This document shows, one piece after another, positions 1 to 7,426 of a stretch of 64,000 nucleotides of DNA. A model generated the notes under the pieces. The model saw only the letters and a list, made by a program, of their open reading frames with translations. It was not told where the DNA came from and did not search any database. The DNA comes from a bacterium BMS3Bbin08 (GTDB taxonomy: Bacteria; Nitrospirota; Thermodesulfovibrionia; UBA6902; BMS3Bbin08): assembly GCA_002897775.1 (NCBI GenBank), contig BDTR01000049.1:1-64000 (forward strand), given 5' to 3'. Both the position numbers and the translations under genes were made by a program. Numbering within the stretch: the stretch's first letter is position 1; every line of letters begins with the position of its first letter.

Positions 1-399
1 TGTGGCCTGCGCTCCTTTTATGCCCTCAGGGTGGTCATGGGAAACAGAAGCGCTTTTTTCCGCTTCCAAAAGCACTTCTTCTAATGTATCAAATGCGAAT
101 CCAACAGGGCTTACCCGCATGGCTGATCCGTTCCCGCAGCTGTTATACGGTGTGCTGTCTTTGCGCGCTGCCCATTTCCTGAATAAAGGCCCATACCCGG
201 CTTCCGGATAATACGAGTAATATCTTTTCAAGCTCTTTTCATACCCTTCATTATGAAGAATGCTGTGAGCGACAGCGATGGTAAGCACTGTGTCATCTGT
301 GAAACGGCACATCGGATCAAAAAGAGGGAAATCAGTGCGGTTGATATTGTGCCGCTCATAAATGGACCCGATTATATCACCTGCAATAGCGCCTATCAT
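1..399 (-). CDS. ADP-ribosylglycohydrolase family protein (3' end outside window)
   Basis: The 133 codons in the window read inward from an ATG at 397-399 and run off the left edge, so the C-terminal part is missing. Family members remove ADP-ribose from arginine or similar acceptors (DraG is the known case) using a binuclear metal centre. Visible signatures are the N-terminal GAIAGD, the FTDDT metal-binding motif near residue 36 and GNGSAMR near residue 90, all expected at these positions. The start is supported by a GGAGGG ribosome site 8 bases upstream. No partner ADP-ribosyltransferase is visible, so it could act on host targets, NADAR-type substrates or defence-related ADP-ribosylation. 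Family call is firm; substrate is unknown. Confidence 0.9.
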   Translation of the reverse strand, partial: MIGAIAGDIIGSIYERHNINRTDFPLFDPMCRFTDDTVLTIAVAHSILHNEGYEKSLKRYYSYYPEAGYGPLFRKWAARKDSTPYNSCGNGSAMRVSPVGFAFDTLEEVLLEAEKSASVSHDHPEGIKGAQAT

Positions 400-464
400 T
401 ACTCACCCTCCTTTAATTGATCGGTGTTTCCATCCCTGTTTAAAGATACCATGAATTCATCTTC

Positions 465-640
465 ATTTTAGGGGACGTTGTTGCATACTATGCATTACTG
501 GCCCCACCCAAAAAAATGGGGACGGTGGTTCGATAGTTCGACAGGCTCACTATTCCACTTCAACAAATCAAGCCACATAGTCCTGAGCACGGTCGAAGGG
601 CTCACCATTACACTTTTAGTGATAATCTTTGTTTAGGCAT
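465..640. repeat. Dispersed repeat fragments (GGGGACGTTG type and GTTCGACAGGCTCAC type)
   Basis: This intergenic stretch contains GGGGACGTTGTTGCATAC at 471-488, related to copies at 4571 and 5761 (reverse), and a GTTCGACAGGCTCAC / GGTCGAAGGGCTCACC pair at 536-605 that recurs in pieces at about 2665-2710 and 4060-4080. There is no coding potential. These look like REP/RAYT-type or similar decayed palindromic elements; no transposase is visible nearby. The element type is inferred. Confidence 0.5.
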
Positions 641-777
641 TTGATTTATGAGACCAATTCCCTCTACCAACAGATAAAGTCCTTTTTTTGATATTAAAAT
701 AAAAACAACCTTTTTGATTTTAATTCATTCAGATCTGATGAATCAACCCTGGAGGTTGCAAATAAAACTATCATATT

Positions 778-805
778 TTCAGAAAAAATGGTATATTTTT
801 CTGAA
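778..805 (+). promoter_or_regulatory. Palindromic operator upstream of abiEi
   Basis: TTCAGAAAAA (778-787) and TTTTTCTGAA (796-805) form a perfect 10-bp inverted repeat around an 8-base centre, 21 bases before the abiEi start. AbiEi antitoxins are known to bind inverted repeats in their own promoter and repress the operon, so this is the likely autoregulatory site. A ribosome site (AGAGGTGG) lies between it and the ATG. Confidence 0.65.
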
Positions 806-826
806 TAAAGTGAGAGGTGGTAAATT

Positions 827-1435
827 ATGCAACCTATTAAAAATAAAGTACTTTCAAGGATATATGGCCGTGGTAGGGGTTGGGCCTTCTCGGCAAGCGA
901 CTTTATTGAAGAATTTAGCGGAGAAAGTATAGATAAATCACTGTCTGTACTGACAAAGGACGGCAAGATCCGCCGCGTATGCCGGGGTATATATGACTAC
1001 CCTAAATACAGCGAGTTGTTAAAGCAGGAATTAAGCCCGGACTTTGACCAGGCAGCGCAGGCATTTGCCCGCAAATTTAACTGGCGCATTCAGCCATCAG
1101 GTGATGCGGCATTGAATCTACTCGGGCTTTCAACCCAGGTCCCAGGTAAATTGATTTACCTCTCTGATGGGCCGAATCGAAAATACACTATTGGTAATTA
1201 TAGGCTGGAGTTCAAAAAGTCCGCTTTAAAAGATGTTGGTTTTAAATATCGGGAAAGCGGCCTGCTTGTTCAAGCGTTAAAAGCGCTGGGGAAAGAGCAT
1301 ATAACCGAACAGGTTATCAAAAAAATCCGCAGTCAATTTGAGCCTAATATATGTCTTAAGATTATTAAGGACACGAAATCGGCTACCGGCTGGATTTATG
1401 ACAGCATTAAGAAAATCTGCAGGGATTATAACTGA
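827..1435 (+). CDS. abiEi: AbiEi-type antitoxin / DUF6088 transcriptional regulator
   Basis: A 202-residue protein with an N-terminal winged-helix region (residues 1-60, containing the RIYGRGRGWAFSASDF stretch typical of DUF6088/AbiEi) and a C-terminal AbiEi-like domain. In type IV AbiE systems this partner represses transcription and counters the nucleotidyltransferase toxin. The toxin gene follows with its ATG inside the stop codon (TGATG at 1433-1437), which implies translational coupling. ATG 827 is chosen for its AGAGGTGG site and the operator just upstream. The pair is more AT-rich than the housekeeping genes to the right, consistent with transfer. Function as an abortive-infection or plasmid-maintenance module is inferred from the family. 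Confidence 0.85.
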   Translation: MQPIKNKVLSRIYGRGRGWAFSASDFIEEFSGESIDKSLSVLTKDGKIRRVCRGIYDYPKYSELLKQELSPDFDQAAQAFARKFNWRIQPSGDAALNLLGLSTQVPGKLIYLSDGPNRKYTIGNYRLEFKKSALKDVGFKYRESGLLVQALKALGKEHITEQVIKKIRSQFEPNICLKIIKDTKSATGWIYDSIKKICRDYN

Positions 1436-2424
1436 TGAATCGGGTTGCCTCCTTATCACAACGTGAACGGAGTGAGCTTTTTTCGGAAACAGCGGCAATA
1501 AGAGGCATGACACCTGCCGTTGTAGAAAAGGACTTTTGGGTAACATGGACATTAGGCAAACTCTTTAGTGAAGAGGACCTTTCCAGCCTGTTGATGTTTA
1601 AAGGGGGGACAAGTTTGTCGAAAGTCTTTCACTTAATTGAACGGTTTTCAGAAGATATTGATCTAATTCTTGACTGGCAGGTGCTTACAGGAGAAGATCC
1701 AGAAGCGGAAAGATCAAAATCGAAACAACAAAAACTGAATGAAGACATCAATAAAAAGGCTCAGGAGTATATTAATGAAGAACTCTTCCCGAAGATAGCG
1801 GACTGTATTGCACCGGTTTGTCATTGCAGCAGTGTAGAAGAAGACTCGTATGCTCTTGATATTCGCTATCCCTCTGCATTTGAGAACACGTATCTGAGGC
1901 CGGAAGTTCGTCTTGAGATTGGGCCGCTTGCATCATGGGTGCCTTTTGCCGAATATACTATTCGACCATATGCCGCCGAGGAATTCCCCGATGTTTTTCA
2001 AAAACCAGACTGCAATGTAAAAGCTATTAAGGCTGAGCGCACATTCTGGGAGAAAGCAACTATACTGCATCATGAAGCACATCGCCCGGAAGGTAACCCG
2101 CAGCCTCCGCGTTACTCTCGACACTATTATGATCTGGCGAAGATGGCATCCGCAGAAGTAAAAAATACTGCAGTGGCGGATATTGGTCTTCTTGAAAGTG
2201 TGGCTGACTTTAAGCAGAAATTCTATCCGAGAGCATGGGCAAGGTATGATCTGGCAAAACCTGGCACATTAAGACTTGTGCCGTCAGGTCATGTTCTGGA
2301 ATCGCTTAGGGATGATTATCGCGCTATGCGGGATATAATTTTCGGAGAATATCCGGAGTTTGACGATATTATATCTGAATTGCAGAATTTGGAAAATGAA
2401 ATAAATAGTGTCGTACCAGATTAA
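1435..2424 (+). CDS. abiEii: AbiEii/AbiGii-family nucleotidyltransferase toxin
   Basis: A 329-residue protein of the AbiEii superfamily, the toxin half of type IV AbiE systems; characterised members are nucleotidyltransferases, and related MenT proteins add pyrimidines to tRNA. The active-site signature GGTSLSK is at about residues 57-63, followed by the metal-binding SEDIDL near residues 73-78 and a C-terminal basic/aromatic region (KAIKAERTFWEKATIL, RHYYDLAKM) typical of the family. Length is normal and no disruption is seen. It overlaps its antitoxin by one base. The actual target (tRNA or other) cannot be read from sequence. Confidence 0.88.
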   Translation: MNRVASLSQRERSELFSETAAIRGMTPAVVEKDFWVTWTLGKLFSEEDLSSLLMFKGGTSLSKVFHLIERFSEDIDLILDWQVLTGEDPEAERSKSKQQKLNEDINKKAQEYINEELFPKIADCIAPVCHCSSVEEDSYALDIRYPSAFENTYLRPEVRLEIGPLASWVPFAEYTIRPYAAEEFPDVFQKPDCNVKAIKAERTFWEKATILHHEAHRPEGNPQPPRYSRHYYDLAKMASAEVKNTAVADIGLLESVADFKQKFYPRAWARYDLAKPGTLRLVPSGHVLESLRDDYRAMRDIIFGEYPEFDDIISELQNLENEINSVVPD

Positions 2425-2829
2425 TCAAACATAATCAATTGAAATTTGCGATCACTGTCATCATTTTGAAGTTAAACAATCTTGTAACTAATAAAAATTT
2501 ATTTTTAGTGATGTTCGATTTTTGAAAGTCACTAAAAAATCAAAAACATTCTCGCCGCCAATATACTTTGGTTTAGCTCAGTACAAGTTTCCCAATACTA
2601 CTCTGCCATGAACTATTTAGAATTTACGGCTTTGAATACAGGGCAGGCAAAAAATCCTTCAATGGTTCGACAAGGAGTTCGACTGAGGCTCACTCGAAGT
2701 CCTCACCATTAAAACAGAATAAGGTATGTACCACTTTATTAACTTTTATGTTCCCATATCTGTTTTAATCGGTTTTGTATTTTTTCATTTATATAGAATC
2801 TGTATCTGGAAGAAAGGTCTATCTAAGTA
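2425..2829. other. Intergenic stretch, 405 bases, repeat fragments only
   Basis: AT-rich and without a supported gene. It carries GTTCGACAAGGAGTTCGACTG and related GAGGCTCACTCGAAG pieces at 2660-2715, the same family as at 536-605. No convincing promoter or terminator was recognised; the HNH gene's promoter presumably lies in 2725-2820. Confidence 0.5.
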
Positions 2830-4032
2830 ATGAGAAAAACAGATTTAATATGCATGTGGTGTGGAAAGGAAACCACAGGGATAAAGAAAGAAGATGGAGT
2901 GGAGCATATATTTCCTGAAGCTATCGGCGGAATAGATACACTTCCTATTGGAGATGTTTGCAAAGAATGCAACAATGAGTTGAGTAAGATAGATAAGGCA
3001 TTAAAGATTGGTAGTTTAGCTATGATGCATGCATATCAAACCGATACAAGAATTAAAGGCAAGAAAACAAGCGACATAGAAAGACGGCAGAGAAGGCTTA
3101 AAGAAAAAACGCATATTGAGGGAATAAGTGGAGCTCAAATAAAGAGAAATCCCCAAGGCCATTGGACAGAGATTCGCAATGGTAGCTTCTTAAGGAATAC
3201 AGACTCATTTTCAAGGGCACTACATAAATGTATTGCAAATGTTATTTGTTATCACGAAGGGTCTAAGTTTGTTCGAAAAAATTGCAAAGAGCTATTGGAG
3301 TTTGTAAAAAATGGAGGTGATGTCAGACCATGGAGTTGCGCTGTTAGTTATCCCTACATTCTAAATAGAGCATTATCTGTCATTCCTCATGCGATGAAAC
3401 TCTTAACAATTAAAAATAAGAACAATGAGATTGTAGCGTTGATTGTCTGTTTCGTTCACACTTCTGGTATTTGGCTTGCCGGCTCACAGCCATTTCTGTT
3501 ATCCAAACAGAAGATAGAAATGTTGTCAGATGCGCTCGTTAATAACACGCCTGAAGTAAAAAGAGTCGAAAAAAAATACGATACAAAAATAACAGATCTA
3601 TTTGGAGAGACGTCCATAGTAGGAATAAAAAATTTTATTGGCAAGTTGAATTTTATCTGGATAATTAAAGAGATAGAGGGGACAAAAAATCCAGATGACT
3701 CTTTTTACTTATTAGCAAAATGCAAACTTTGTAATCAAACAAATCCTACAGGTATAATAATCAGCAAAAAGACTGTATTTAAAGGGGACAATAGTAATCG
3801 AATATCATATGAGAAAAACTCATGGAACTCTTATTCAAAAGGTGATTTAATAAAAGATGGTGTAAATATTGAAAAATTGGACTCTGGGCATATAAGTAAA
3901 TACATTAAAACTCAAGGTATTTCTATTCCAATTAAAAATGATGTAAAAAAAATGGACTTCAAAAGGAAGAGATTCAATTGTATCAATTGTGGAGAGTTGA
4001 ATATCTTTAATGCAGGCGACTGTTTTTTATAA
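2830..4032 (+). CDS. HNH endonuclease-type protein with extra C-terminal zinc ribbon
   Basis: A 400-residue AT-rich gene. The N-terminus has an HNH-like zinc nuclease signature: CMWCG (residues 9-13), then VEHIFPEAIGG (about 25-35) and CKECNNELSK (about 45-54), which supplies the metal-binding cysteines, the catalytic histidine and the asparagine. The C-terminus holds two more CxxC pairs (CKLCNQ near 298 and CINCGE near 388) that probably form a zinc ribbon. The middle is of unknown fold. Such stand-alone HNH proteins are common in defence islands and mobile DNA. It stands alone between repeats, with only a weak ribosome site (GAAAGGT). Nuclease activity is inferred from the motif; the target is unknown. 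Confidence 0.75.
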   Translation: MRKTDLICMWCGKETTGIKKEDGVEHIFPEAIGGIDTLPIGDVCKECNNELSKIDKALKIGSLAMMHAYQTDTRIKGKKTSDIERRQRRLKEKTHIEGISGAQIKRNPQGHWTEIRNGSFLRNTDSFSRALHKCIANVICYHEGSKFVRKNCKELLEFVKNGGDVRPWSCAVSYPYILNRALSVIPHAMKLLTIKNKNNEIVALIVCFVHTSGIWLAGSQPFLLSKQKIEMLSDALVNNTPEVKRVEKKYDTKITDLFGETSIVGIKNFIGKLNFIWIIKEIEGTKNPDDSFYLLAKCKLCNQTNPTGIIISKKTVFKGDNSNRISYEKNSWNSYSKGDLIKDGVNIEKLDSGHISKYIKTQGISIPIKNDVKKMDFKRKRFNCINCGELNIFNAGDCFL

Positions 4033-4102
4033 TAAGAGTCCCTATATCAAATCACCATTTCGGTTCGATAGGCTCACCATACCTCCCAATGAATATTCTC
4101 CC

Positions 4103-4555
4103 TTATTCTTTTGAGTTTTTCATTTCATTAAGTTTGTTGATCTTGAAATTGAAGTACAAATTCGTAAAAAGGAAAGTCCACAGTCCGTGGAACCAGTGCG
4201 GCTGACCTTTTACTGCGCTGAGCAGCATGTTCATCCTGTTTCTGGCCTTGAATGCCCAAATCACGATAAGGATCCCCCAAATAAGATCCAGTAAGTCGTA
4301 TAGTGTTTCAATTGAGTGCCCCTCCGGAGCAAATAAATATGGGATTGTAATTATAGCGGTCACGTATGAGAAGACAAAGATAAACTTTACAAGGTCTTCT
4401 GATATCTTATGTCCCCCATTAAGGCTATGGTTCATTATCTTCGTCTGACGGTATATGTAGTGGGCAGAATAAATACCCAACGTGATTATGGTAAGAAAAA
4501 ACAAACGCCAAGTGCTTTGGCTTTTCAACTGGCCTACGAGTTCCTCATTGTTCAT
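4103..4555 (-). CDS. DUF4234 membrane protein
   Basis: A 150-residue protein predicted to span the membrane three or four times. The N-terminal RLFFLTIITLGIYSAHYIYR stretch, with hydrophobic residues followed by a tyrosine/basic cluster, is the hallmark of DUF4234. Further hydrophobic segments are at about residues 58-78 and 85-105. No enzymatic motif is visible. Its function is unknown; in other genomes the domain is often fused to zinc ribbons or near defence and stress genes. The gene reads toward the HNH gene (convergent) and is flanked by repeats on both sides. Confidence 0.7.
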   Translation of the reverse strand: MNNEELVGQLKSQSTWRLFFLTIITLGIYSAHYIYRQTKIMNHSLNGGHKISEDLVKFIFVFSYVTAIITIPYLFAPEGHSIETLYDLLDLIWGILIVIWAFKARNRMNMLLSAVKGQPHWFHGLWTFLFTNLYFNFKINKLNEMKNSKE

Positions 4556-4570
4556 ATGAGTTTCCTTTAT

Positions 4571-4650
4571 TTTGGGGACGTTGTATTAAACTATGTATTA
4601 GCAGCAATCTCAGAACTAAGAATAAGTAACTCATTAGGGGTCAGGTCTTG
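4571..4650. repeat. Two dispersed repeat motifs abutting the end of the PD-(D/E)XK gene
   Basis: TTTGGGGACGTT (4571-4582) recurs reverse-complemented at 5761-5772 and as a variant at 471. GGGGTCAGGTCT (4637-4648) recurs at 11757-11768 and as GGAGTCAGGTCT at 16189-16200. The second motif contains the TGA stop of the gene ending at 4641, so the last residues of that protein are repeat-derived. Both motifs are typical of decayed REP-like elements; that interpretation is inference. Confidence 0.55.
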
Positions 4651-5327
4651 TATCTTAACATTTCCCCCACATCTATAAAAACATCTGCAATATATCTCGA
4701 TAATTTATGTTTGCTAAGGCCTAAGAGTTTCTTCTCCAGCTGCAGTGCACCTGTCCATTGCTCTAACGACGTCGGGATATGAGTAGTATCATCCAAAAAG
4801 TAAACGAAAATGAGATATGCTTTTATTTTATTGAGATGCCTCAGATAGTAGAGATGAGCGAGCCTGTTGGCGTATTGATATAACCCGGTTGTCCAGTCGA
4901 TCTCAGTCCGGCACTTAAGGAACTCTCTTGTCTCTTTCAAACGCCTCTGGATACGTTTCCGAGATTTAGGTGATCTGGCCCCACAGCTTGACAGTAATTC
5001 CGGGATATTCGCCTTAGCTTCAACCAGAAAAACCTCCCCGTCATTTCCTTGTCCAAGTGCATCCCATTGCGGTCCTTTATTGGGCCAGAAATCGTGCAGA
5101 GGTATCTTTAATCCTGGGATCCCAAGTCTTTTTATAAAATCATCGTCACGATATTCGGCGTATTCATCATCTGCTAATGGGGACACCCATTCAATATTAT
5201 CTGACTTAATATGTATCTTCTCTTTGATGAGCTTATTCAACAGGGCAGGGCGATTGTTGATAAGTTCCTGAATATGCCGTAAACTTCCGCGTTCGCCTGA
5301 TTGTTGAGGAACTCTGCTCATAATCAC
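4641..5327 (-). CDS. PD-(D/E)XK nuclease-like protein, WYL-operator controlled
   Basis: A 228-residue protein with no named family that I recognise. The centre carries a restriction-endonuclease-fold signature: QWDALGQGNDGEVFLVEAKA at about residues 87-106, giving the D...E-x-K arrangement (WDALG then VEAKA) on a predicted strand. This suggests a DNA- or RNA-cleaving or degraded nuclease. A promoter reads into it: TTGATT (5353-5358) and TATACT (5331-5336) with 16-base spacing, and the TGCCA-N6-TGGCA operator lies at 5374-5389. The ORF begins at 5327; an ATG two codons inside (MSRVPQ) is equally possible. Its C-terminal LRYKT ends inside a dispersed repeat, so it may have lost its original tail. 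Confidence 0.65.
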   Translation of the reverse strand: MIMSRVPQQSGERGSLRHIQELINNRPALLNKLIKEKIHIKSDNIEWVSPLADDEYAEYRDDDFIKRLGIPGLKIPLHDFWPNKGPQWDALGQGNDGEVFLVEAKANIPELLSSCGARSPKSRKRIQRRLKETREFLKCRTEIDWTTGLYQYANRLAHLYYLRHLNKIKAYLIFVYFLDDTTHIPTSLEQWTGALQLEKKLLGLSKHKLSRYIADVFIDVGEMLRYKT

Positions 5328-5373
5328 ATCAGTATATCAAAACAGGCCTGAAAATCAAGATTCCTCTTTAGAT

Positions 5374-5389
5374 TGCCAATATGGTGGCA
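5374..5389. promoter_or_regulatory. WYL-regulon operator copy 1 (divergent promoter)
   Basis: TGCCAATATGGTGGCA matches the palindrome TGCCAnnATnnTGGCA. It lies between the divergent PD-(D/E)XK gene and receiver gene. On the plus strand it sits within a likely core promoter (TTGCCA 5373-5378, 17-base spacer, TTTAGT 5396-5401) for the receiver; on the minus strand it lies 15 bases upstream of the -35 of the nuclease-like gene. One site could thus control both directions. Confidence 0.7.
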
Positions 5390-5412
5390 GTCTGGTTTAG
5401 TAAAATGGACGC

Positions 5413-5793
5413 ATGGCAAAGAAAAAAATATTAATTGTTGACGAGGACGCGGGCGTTAGAGAAACCCTTAGCGGTATTTTTGAATACGAGAGATATACAG
5501 CGTTTACTGCAAAAACAGGGAGCAACGCTCTTAAATTACTTAAAACTAAATCCATAGACCTCATTTTTCTGGATATACATCTTCTAGATATTTTAGAGAA
5601 CGTTATCATAAACGAGCAAAGCCCGCCGGTAATATTGACCGGCAAAAAAGTAACGCCTGAAATTGTGCCAGAAGCACTCAGAAAAGGAGCAGTTGATTTC
5701 TTGGAAAAACCGCTCTCATTAGAAAAATTGCTTGTTTTAGCTAAAAGAGCCATCAAGAGTAACGTCCCCAAACAAAACAGTTTACTAACTTAA
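5413..5793 (+). CDS. Orphan single-domain response regulator (receiver)
   Basis: A 126-residue CheY-like receiver. Conserved positions are visible: the acidic pair DED after ILIV (residues 10-12), the phosphoacceptor Asp in LIFLDIHL (about residue 54), the Thr in ILTG and the Lys of LEKPLS (about residue 99). The loop after the phosphoacceptor lacks the usual LP-x-x-x-G pattern. No histidine kinase is in the window. ATG 5413 has only a GGAC site and a very short leader from the predicted promoter. The last residues (NVPKQN) are encoded by a reverse copy of the TTTGGGGACGTT repeat. It precedes the UDG-like gene by 38 bases, so the two may be cotranscribed under the WYL operator. Confidence 0.85.
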   Translation: MAKKKILIVDEDAGVRETLSGIFEYERYTAFTAKTGSNALKLLKTKSIDLIFLDIHLLDILENVIINEQSPPVILTGKKVTPEIVPEALRKGAVDFLEKPLSLEKLLVLAKRAIKSNVPKQNSLLT

Positions 5794-5831
5794 GCAAACT
5801 ACCTATAATTGGAAATATTGGAGGTATTTTA

Positions 5832-6461
5832 ATGGAAGAGATATGGGACAAGTGGCAGAGGCATTATAAGAATAGTCCAGAAGATATAAATCGTATATGT
5901 AAAGATGGCATACTTAATACAGAAGAATTTAAAAGCGCAAAGCCTAAGATACTTTTTATTATGAAGGAAGTTAACGATTTTGCTGGTAAAGATCTCCGGG
6001 TACTATTAAAGGATGGCCCATGTTTTAAGATGTGGCACACTGTTGCACGATGGGCGGCCGGGATATGGAAGGGATTCCCAGAATATAAGAAGGTTAACAA
6101 CTCAGATTTGATGCGAGAGGCTCTTTCGAAAATTGCGACTATCAACCTAAAAAAAGTATCTGGTGAATCATCTGCACTTTGGTCTCAAATCAATGCATAC
6201 GCACATCGGGATAGAGAACTACTGCGCGAACAAATTAGACAGATAAATCCAGACATTATAATTGCATGTGGAGTATTCGAAATATTAATCTGGCTATTAG
6301 ATCTTGATGTCGACCCAAACGAACCATATAAGTCACCGATAAAAGATAATAAACGTAATGCTTATGTAATACCATGGAAACATCCAGCTGGCAGATTTAA
6401 TAATGAAAAATCATACAATGCCTTAAGAAATATAGTGGAATCAAGGAATGTTAACTACTAA
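5832..6461 (+). CDS. Uracil-DNA glycosylase superfamily-like protein
   Basis: A 209-residue protein resembling the UDG-like superfamily by layout: an N-terminal strand KILFIMKEVND (residues 37-47) where UDGs carry the GxxP/substrate loop, a middle INLKKVSG (about 100-107), a strand NPDIIIACGV (about 138-147), and a C-terminal PWKHPAGR (about 180-187) in place of the UDG H-P-S loop. The canonical catalytic residues are not clear, so activity may differ or be lost. A strong GGAGG site precedes the ATG. It lies 38 bases after the receiver and converges with the OB-like gene, overlapping its stop by four bases. A role in DNA repair or defence is inferred from fold and neighbours. Confidence 0.6.
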   Translation: MEEIWDKWQRHYKNSPEDINRICKDGILNTEEFKSAKPKILFIMKEVNDFAGKDLRVLLKDGPCFKMWHTVARWAAGIWKGFPEYKKVNNSDLMREALSKIATINLKKVSGESSALWSQINAYAHRDRELLREQIRQINPDIIIACGVFEILIWLLDLDVDPNEPYKSPIKDNKRNAYVIPWKHPAGRFNNEKSYNALRNIVESRNVNY

Positions 6462-7012
6462 TTGATTTCTTTTATTTTTTCAACAAGAAACTGAGGGCCG
6501 GTCTCTGAGAGAGAGCCCAGAACAAAGAGCTTCTTGTTCTTCTTGCAAATCTTCCGGAAGTTATTAAATTCTTCTAAGAAAACAAGAACTTTTAAATCAG
6601 GCAGATCTTTGAATTTAGCATAGGCCAATTCGCTGCCGCTTTTTGTGCGGCGATACTTGACGCTCGAAATTGGCCCATAAATAGACAAGATATGTTGATG
6701 TGCGAATCGATTATTATTCTTTTTGTACTCCTCGTCAGATAGTTCGCTTAATTTTGCGCGTGTTGCTGGTGATGACTGAGACCTTATTTCAATTGGATGC
6801 ACCACGCTTTCAAAAATTACTAAATTGCCTTCAAATAAATATTTTTTTCCTTTCTTAAGCTTGGACCGGTAACGTAGAGCAATATCATCATCAAGAGTAA
6901 AAAATATATCTTCATGTTCATTGGTCATAATAAATCCAGATAATTCATCACTTTCAGGCCATTCCATGATATCAAAATCTTCAATCGTCCCAATCAATGA
7001 AACTTTAGACAT
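6458..7012 (-). CDS. Unrecognised protein with OB-fold-like pattern
   Basis: A 184-residue protein with no family that I can name. The first 75 residues alternate hydrophobic strands with polar turns (VSLIGTIEDFDIMEWPE, SGFIMTNEHEDIFFTL, KGKKYLFEGNLVIFES), a pattern typical of OB folds. The last 80 residues repeat a similar strand pattern (ILSIYGPISSVKYRRTK, KVLVFLEEFNNF, KLFVLGSLSE), suggesting two OB-like halves. Such folds usually bind single-stranded DNA or RNA, but binding here is inference. A GGGAGG site precedes the ATG. It is the second gene of a pair with the HEAT gene, 14 bases downstream of it, behind operator copy 2. Confidence 0.55.
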   Translation of the reverse strand: MSKVSLIGTIEDFDIMEWPESDELSGFIMTNEHEDIFFTLDDDIALRYRSKLKKGKKYLFEGNLVIFESVVHPIEIRSQSSPATRAKLSELSDEEYKKNNNRFAHQHILSIYGPISSVKYRRTKSGSELAYAKFKDLPDLKVLVFLEEFNNFRKICKKNKKLFVLGSLSETGPQFLVEKIKEIN

Positions 7013-7026
7013 TCAAGGCCTCCCTA

Positions 7027-7377
7027 CTAATTCCTTCTAAATTGATTCTTTCTTCTTTTTTCATCTTCCCTCTCCTTTATGTAATAATGTACATCTATCT
7101 GATCTACATCAGCACCGTATTTCAATATTGCTTCGATAAAATATTTATGGTCTGTTGTTTTTAGAAACCTCAAGGTATCCAGTGCTTTTTTGCCTCCGAT
7201 CCTCCTGATCGTGCGGATCGCTTCTTCCTGGATCCCAAGGTCGTCGTCATAAAGCGCTTTATATTTAAGACTTTCGAGAGCTTTTTTCAGTTTCTTTTTT
7301 CCAATGGCCCCGAGTGCCTCGTAAATATCATTAATATCTTTACTTTCAAGGAGTTGTAGTAATTCCTCTTCACTCAT
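7027..7377 (-). CDS. HEAT-repeat protein
   Basis: A 116-residue protein made of alpha-helical repeats. Two HEAT-like units are visible in residues 15-90: INDIYEALGAIGKKKLKKALE and LGIQEEAIRTIRRIGGKKALD-type helices with the typical A/I/G spacing. The C-terminal tail (about residues 98-116) is highly basic. HEAT repeats are protein- or nucleic-acid-binding scaffolds. No ribosome site is obvious, and a TATCAT -10 box at 7384-7389 places the transcript start almost at the ATG, so the mRNA may be leaderless. It heads the pair with the OB-like gene and sits behind a WYL operator. Confidence 0.65.
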   Translation of the reverse strand: MSEEELLQLLESKDINDIYEALGAIGKKKLKKALESLKYKALYDDDLGIQEEAIRTIRRIGGKKALDTLRFLKTTDHKYFIEAILKYGADVDQIDVHYYIKEREDEKRRKNQFRRN

Positions 7378-7400
7378 ATTTTAATGATAACAAAGGTCGC

Positions 7401-7416
7401 TGCCACCATTGTGGCA
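7401..7416. promoter_or_regulatory. WYL-regulon operator copy 2 (HEAT/OB pair)
   Basis: TGCCACCATTGTGGCA fits TGCCAnnATnnTGGCA. It ends 11 bases before the predicted TATCAT -10 (7384-7389, minus strand) of the HEAT gene and so overlaps the -35 region, a position suited to repression. Confidence 0.7.
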
Positions 7417-7426
7417 GTATGCCGTA

